Assembly: GCF_005280585.1 (NCBI RefSeq)
Contig: NZ_SZVO01000011.1
Coordinates: 391-64,390 of the forward strand
Source: Dyadobacter frigoris
GTDB lineage: Bacteria; Bacteroidota; Bacteroidia; Cytophagales; Spirosomataceae
DNA: 64,000 nt
Direction: 5' to 3'
Under the pieces are notes generated by a model, which did not search any database, was not told the DNA's origin, and saw only the letters and a program-made list of their open reading frames with translations. Of this stretch, positions 61,297-64,000 are shown piece after piece. The position numbers were made by a program, and so were the translations under genes. Within the stretch, counting starts at the first letter, position 1. Each line of letters starts with the position of its first letter.

Positions 61297-62250
61297 ATGA
61301 AACATTTTCTTTCCTTTGCAGACGTCTCAGATCTTAATCGCCTTATTACAAGCGGGATTGAAGCGAAACGTAATCCCTTTGCTGACGAAACACTTGGCAA
61401 GCACAAGACCATCGGTTTAATGTTTTTTAATTCAAGCTTACGTACCCGTATCAGCACGCAAAAAGCCGCTGCCAATTTGGGGATGACTGTGATCGTGATG
61501 AATGTTGGGCAGGATAGCTGGGGACTTGAAATGGAAGAAGGTGTCGTTATGAATGGGACCAAAGCAGAACACGTAAAAGAGGCAGCAGCGATCATGGGAC
61601 GCTATTGTAACATTATCGCAATCCGGTCTTTTGCCGAGCTGGAAGATCGTGATAAAGATTATGCTGAAACTGTTTTTCAACAATTCAAAAAATATGCTGA
61701 GGTTCCGATCGTAAATCTGGAATCGGCCACACGCCATCCGCTGCAATCTTTGGCAGATTGTATCACCATCGAAGAATTTAAAATTAAGGAACGTCCGAAA
61801 GTAGTTTTAACCTGGCTACCCCATTTTAAGGCACTTCCTCAGGCCGTTGCCAATTCTTTCTGTGAATGGATGAATCCAATGAACGTGGAACTAGTGATCA
61901 CACATCCGGAAGGATATGATCTTGATCCAAAATTTGTTGGTAAAGGACAGGTTATCTATGATCAGGATAAAGCCTTGGAAGGTGCTGACTTTGTGTACGG
62001 GAAAAACTGGTCGTCTTACAACCATTACGGTCAGGTTTTGACGCAAGATCCTTCCTGGATGATCACAGAGGCTAAAATGGCTTTGACAGACAACGGAAAA
62101 TTCATGCATTGCCTTCCGCTCAGACGAAATATGAAAGTGGCCGACGAAGTATTGGATGGACCTCGTTCACTGGTTATTGAGCAGGCGGCAAACAGAGAGT
62201 GGTCTGCACAGGCTGTCTTGAAAGAAATTTTGCTTGGCTTGAACGCATAA
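61297..62250 (+). CDS. argF': N-succinyl/N-acetyl-ornithine carbamoyltransferase
   Basis: 317 residues from ATG 61297; a frame continuing upstream into the right inverted repeat (from 61246) is not a real extension. It transfers the carbamoyl group to N-acylornithine. Carbamoyl-phosphate site FFNSSLRTRISTQKAA; HCLPLRRNMKVADEVLDG near the C-terminus. As in the acylated-ornithine group, the plain ornithine-binding SMG/DxxxSMG motif is absent. Residue 90, which decides substrate in characterised homologues (Pro for succinyl, Glu for acetyl, from memory), is Ala here (NGTKAEHV). Confidence 0.9.
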   Translation: MKHFLSFADVSDLNRLITSGIEAKRNPFADETLGKHKTIGLMFFNSSLRTRISTQKAAANLGMTVIVMNVGQDSWGLEMEEGVVMNGTKAEHVKEAAAIMGRYCNIIAIRSFAELEDRDKDYAETVFQQFKKYAEVPIVNLESATRHPLQSLADCITIEEFKIKERPKVVLTWLPHFKALPQAVANSFCEWMNPMNVELVITHPEGYDLDPKFVGKGQVIYDQDKALEGADFVYGKNWSSYNHYGQVLTQDPSWMITEAKMALTDNGKFMHCLPLRRNMKVADEVLDGPRSLVIEQAANREWSAQAVLKEILLGLNA

Positions 62251-62333
62251 AAACTTTTCACGTCTGAACTTTGTAGACTCCGGGCAAAGTTATATCAACT
62301 GGTAACGAATCCCGTTATAAAATTTAATTTAAA

Positions 62334-63395
62334 ATGAATACCGAAACGCTGACAAATCCATCTTTACCAAAAGAAAAACCTGTTGGAAAAACAGGCGTTT
62401 TGATCGTAAATCTGGGCACACCGGATAGTCCTTCCGTTCCCGACGTAAGAAAATATCTACGTGAATTTTTAATGGATGAACGCGTTATTGATATACCGTA
62501 CCTGAACCGATGGTTACTGATTAACCTGATTATAGCGCCTTTCCGTGCACCAAAATCTGCCAAAATTTACCGGGAGCTTTGGACACCGGAAGGATCCCCG
62601 TTGAAGATTTACGGCGAGTCTGTTGAAAAAAAATTACAAAAGGTATTAGGCGATGATTTTGTGGTCAAGCTAGCTATGCGTTATCAAAGTCCAAGCATCG
62701 AGAATGGTCTGAATGAGCTCAGAAAACTTTGTCTTTCTGAAATTATCGTCGTTCCGTTCTTCCCGCAATATGCTTCTGCTTCCACGGGTTCTGTTTACAA
62801 AAAAGTAATGGAAGTTGTGAAAGATTGGGAAGTTTTACCTGAAATCAAATTTATCAACCGTTTCCTGGATCATCCGAAATTTGTTGAAGGTTTTGTTAAC
62901 CTTGGCAAAAAATACATGGCTCAGCGCGAGTACGACCATTTTGTTTTCAGTTATCACGGAATCCCGGAAAGACAAATCACAAAAGGCGACGTTGCTAATT
63001 ACTGCCAGTTCGGTACTTGCTGTGATACTTTAAACGAAAAAAACCAGCATTGCTACCGTGCCCAATGTTACGAAACGACCAGACTTTTTGTAAAAGGAAT
63101 GGAAATTCCGGAAGGGAAATATACAGTTGCATTCCAATCAAGACTTGGTAAAACGCCGTGGATTAAACCTTACACGGATGAGCTTATCCCCGAATTGGCA
63201 AAAAAAGGAGTTAAAAGTGTATTAGCATTCTCCCCGGCTTTTGTCGCAGACTGTTTGGAAACAACCATCGAAGTTGGTGAAGAATACAAAGAGTTATTTG
63301 AAAAAGAAGGCGGCGAACACTGGCAATTGGTGGAAAGCCTGAATGACAGCGATATCTGGATTGAGGCATTGGAGGATATGGTTAAGAAGGCTTAA
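62334..63395 (+). CDS. hemH: Ferrochelatase
   Basis: 353 residues. Inserts Fe(II) into porphyrin, the last or near-last haem step, at the inner membrane. VNLGTPDSPSVPDVRKYLREFL at the N-terminus; catalytic His208 in FSYHGIPERQ; Glu in ETTIEVGEEY. Unusual: five cysteines cluster after the catalytic histidine (C224, C229, C230, C240, C245). This may hold a [2Fe-2S] cluster, as in a described class with internal cluster ligands. Monocistronic by position; ends before a 22-bp hairpin. Confidence 0.95.
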   Translation: MNTETLTNPSLPKEKPVGKTGVLIVNLGTPDSPSVPDVRKYLREFLMDERVIDIPYLNRWLLINLIIAPFRAPKSAKIYRELWTPEGSPLKIYGESVEKKLQKVLGDDFVVKLAMRYQSPSIENGLNELRKLCLSEIIVVPFFPQYASASTGSVYKKVMEVVKDWEVLPEIKFINRFLDHPKFVEGFVNLGKKYMAQREYDHFVFSYHGIPERQITKGDVANYCQFGTCCDTLNEKNQHCYRAQCYETTRLFVKGMEIPEGKYTVAFQSRLGKTPWIKPYTDELIPELAKKGVKSVLAFSPAFVADCLETTIEVGEEYKELFEKEGGEHWQLVESLNDSDIWIEALEDMVKKA

Positions 63396-63500
63396 TTCTT
63401 GGTCAATTTTTGTCAGGGAATGGTCATGAAATTGTCATTTGTAGTCAAGGATTGGTTTGGTAATTCCTCATATTTTTCAATGTGTTATTTTCGAAAAGAG

Positions 63501-63552
63501 TTATAAACAAAAAGAAGTCAACTTTTAAAGGTTGACTTCTTTTTGTTTATAA
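63501..63552. terminator. Perfect 22-bp bidirectional terminator
   Basis: TTATAAACAAAAAGAAGTCAAC pairs perfectly with its complement after an 8-nt loop; the stem ends in A-rich and T-rich sequence on either side. Lies between convergent hemH and the cysteine desulfurase. Confidence 0.9.
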
Positions 63553-63576
63553 CTTAAATATTTTTGCTTATCACAG

Positions 63577-64000
63577 TTAAAGCATCACTGATTCTCTCCG
63601 GTAAAGCTCTGCTAATGTATCTACTGCGAAATCAACTTCTTCTGCAGTGTTATATTTTCCAAAAGAGAAACGCACATTTGCACGGTCCGGATTGATTTGA
63701 ATTTCAGTTAAAACATGTGATCCCACATCTGTCCCACTTGCGCAGGCGCTTCCACCTGAAACGGCTACTCCGGCAATATCCATGTTGAAAAGCAACATAT
63801 CATTTAACCCAGAAGGTGGCAGACTTACGCTTAAAACGGTATATAAACTTTTATCCAGCAAATCTGATTTTCCGTTGAATGACACACCTTCGATATTCTC
63901 CTGAAGTTTGTGAATCATTCGGGTTTTAAGATTTTCGATATGTAAGCGATGCTGATCCATATCGCGGTACGCGATTTCCAATGCTTTTGCCAAACCTACA
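63577..64000 (-). CDS. Cysteine desulfurase, C-terminal part (cut by the window edge)
   Basis: 141 codons visible; the frame is open to position 64000 (VGLAKALEIAYRDM...). PLP-dependent release of sulfur from cysteine for Fe-S cluster assembly or tRNA thiolation. The catalytic cysteine is in SGGSACASGTDVGSHVL, a longer loop than SufS has, so IscS/NifS-like (class I). Ends NTAEEVDFAVDTLAELYR. The N-terminal PLP lysine is outside the window. Confidence 0.93.
   Translation of the reverse strand, partial: VGLAKALEIAYRDMDQHRLHIENLKTRMIHKLQENIEGVSFNGKSDLLDKSLYTVLSVSLPPSGLNDMLLFNMDIAGVAVSGGSACASGTDVGSHVLTEIQINPDRANVRFSFGKYNTAEEVDFAVDTLAELYRRESVML

Noticed and set aside
62267..62291. AACTTTG / CAAAGTT inverted repeat before hemH
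   Set aside because: Only 7 bp with an 11-nt loop and no T run, so not called a terminator; it only partly fits opposed -7 elements.

Overview
The window looks like a chromosomal segment of a Bacteroidota bacterium of the Cytophagales type (Dyadobacter or Spirosoma-like; inferred from gene content, not from a search). The evidence is: two SusC/SusD outer-membrane pairs, a FecI/FecR-type surface-signalling locus, a GldE homologue beside ssb and mutY, a class I NrdA, an N-acylornithine carbamoyltransferase-type arginine pathway, very few Shine-Dalgarno sites, and several promoters with the Bacteroidota -7 element TAnnTTTG. There are no tRNA or rRNA genes, CRISPR arrays or recognisable transposase or phage genes.

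Layout. 1-393: non-coding, repeat- and hairpin-rich. 394-4952: a small membrane protein, nrdA (minus), a Tat-exported TIM-barrel protein and ribosomal protein L31 type B. 5077-10084: a GlmU-like beta-helix protein, DNA polymerase III delta', a RimB-like retropepsin-fold protein, RimK, a broken antitoxin fragment and hemC. 10163-19046: an unusual TonB-type receptor with low-complexity ends, a LytS/LytTR two-component pair, a PIN toxin-antitoxin locus with a frameshifted toxin, and uvrA. 19308-24381: an orphan SusC/SusD pair. 24477-29631: housekeeping genes (mazG, ABC exporter, thioesterase, phosphosulfolactate synthase, DedA). 29835-40566: an apparent envelope-signalling operon: ECF sigma factor, FecR anti-sigma, STN-domain SusC, SusD, a small lipoprotein and a 1184-residue FG-GAP/ASPIC lipoprotein. 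40574-46101 (minus): gldE, ssb, an oxidoreductase, a PhyH dioxygenase and mutY. 46187-49283: HU, a TPR protein, a 29-residue mS38-like ribosomal protein and RNase G. 49345-62250: an arginine and proline region (argE, proA, proB, aat, a GNAT gene, argG, argC, argD, argF') repeatedly interrupted by toxin-antitoxin genes and palindromic elements. 62334-64000: hemH and the C-terminal part of a cysteine desulfurase.

How the genes work together. The arginine genes would make arginine through N-acylated intermediates. The sigma/anti-sigma/STN-SusC set would sense and import an unidentified substrate. HU, TPR, mS38-like and rng form a nucleoid and RNA-metabolism cluster.

Most notable: (i) a GxxExxY nuclease-like gene between argD and argF' framed by 41-42 nt near-perfect inverted repeats that include its own start codon, plus a 95-bp direct duplication that leaves an aborted copy; (ii) two toxin-antitoxin loci in which the toxin is frameshifted and the antitoxin intact, and an intact VapC fused translationally into the arg operon; (iii) three stand-alone fragments resembling the N-terminal domain of HigA; (iv) four palindromes at 43889-44031 that keep base pairing although their sequence changes. 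I did not find an unambiguous new multi-gene defence or enzymatic system.
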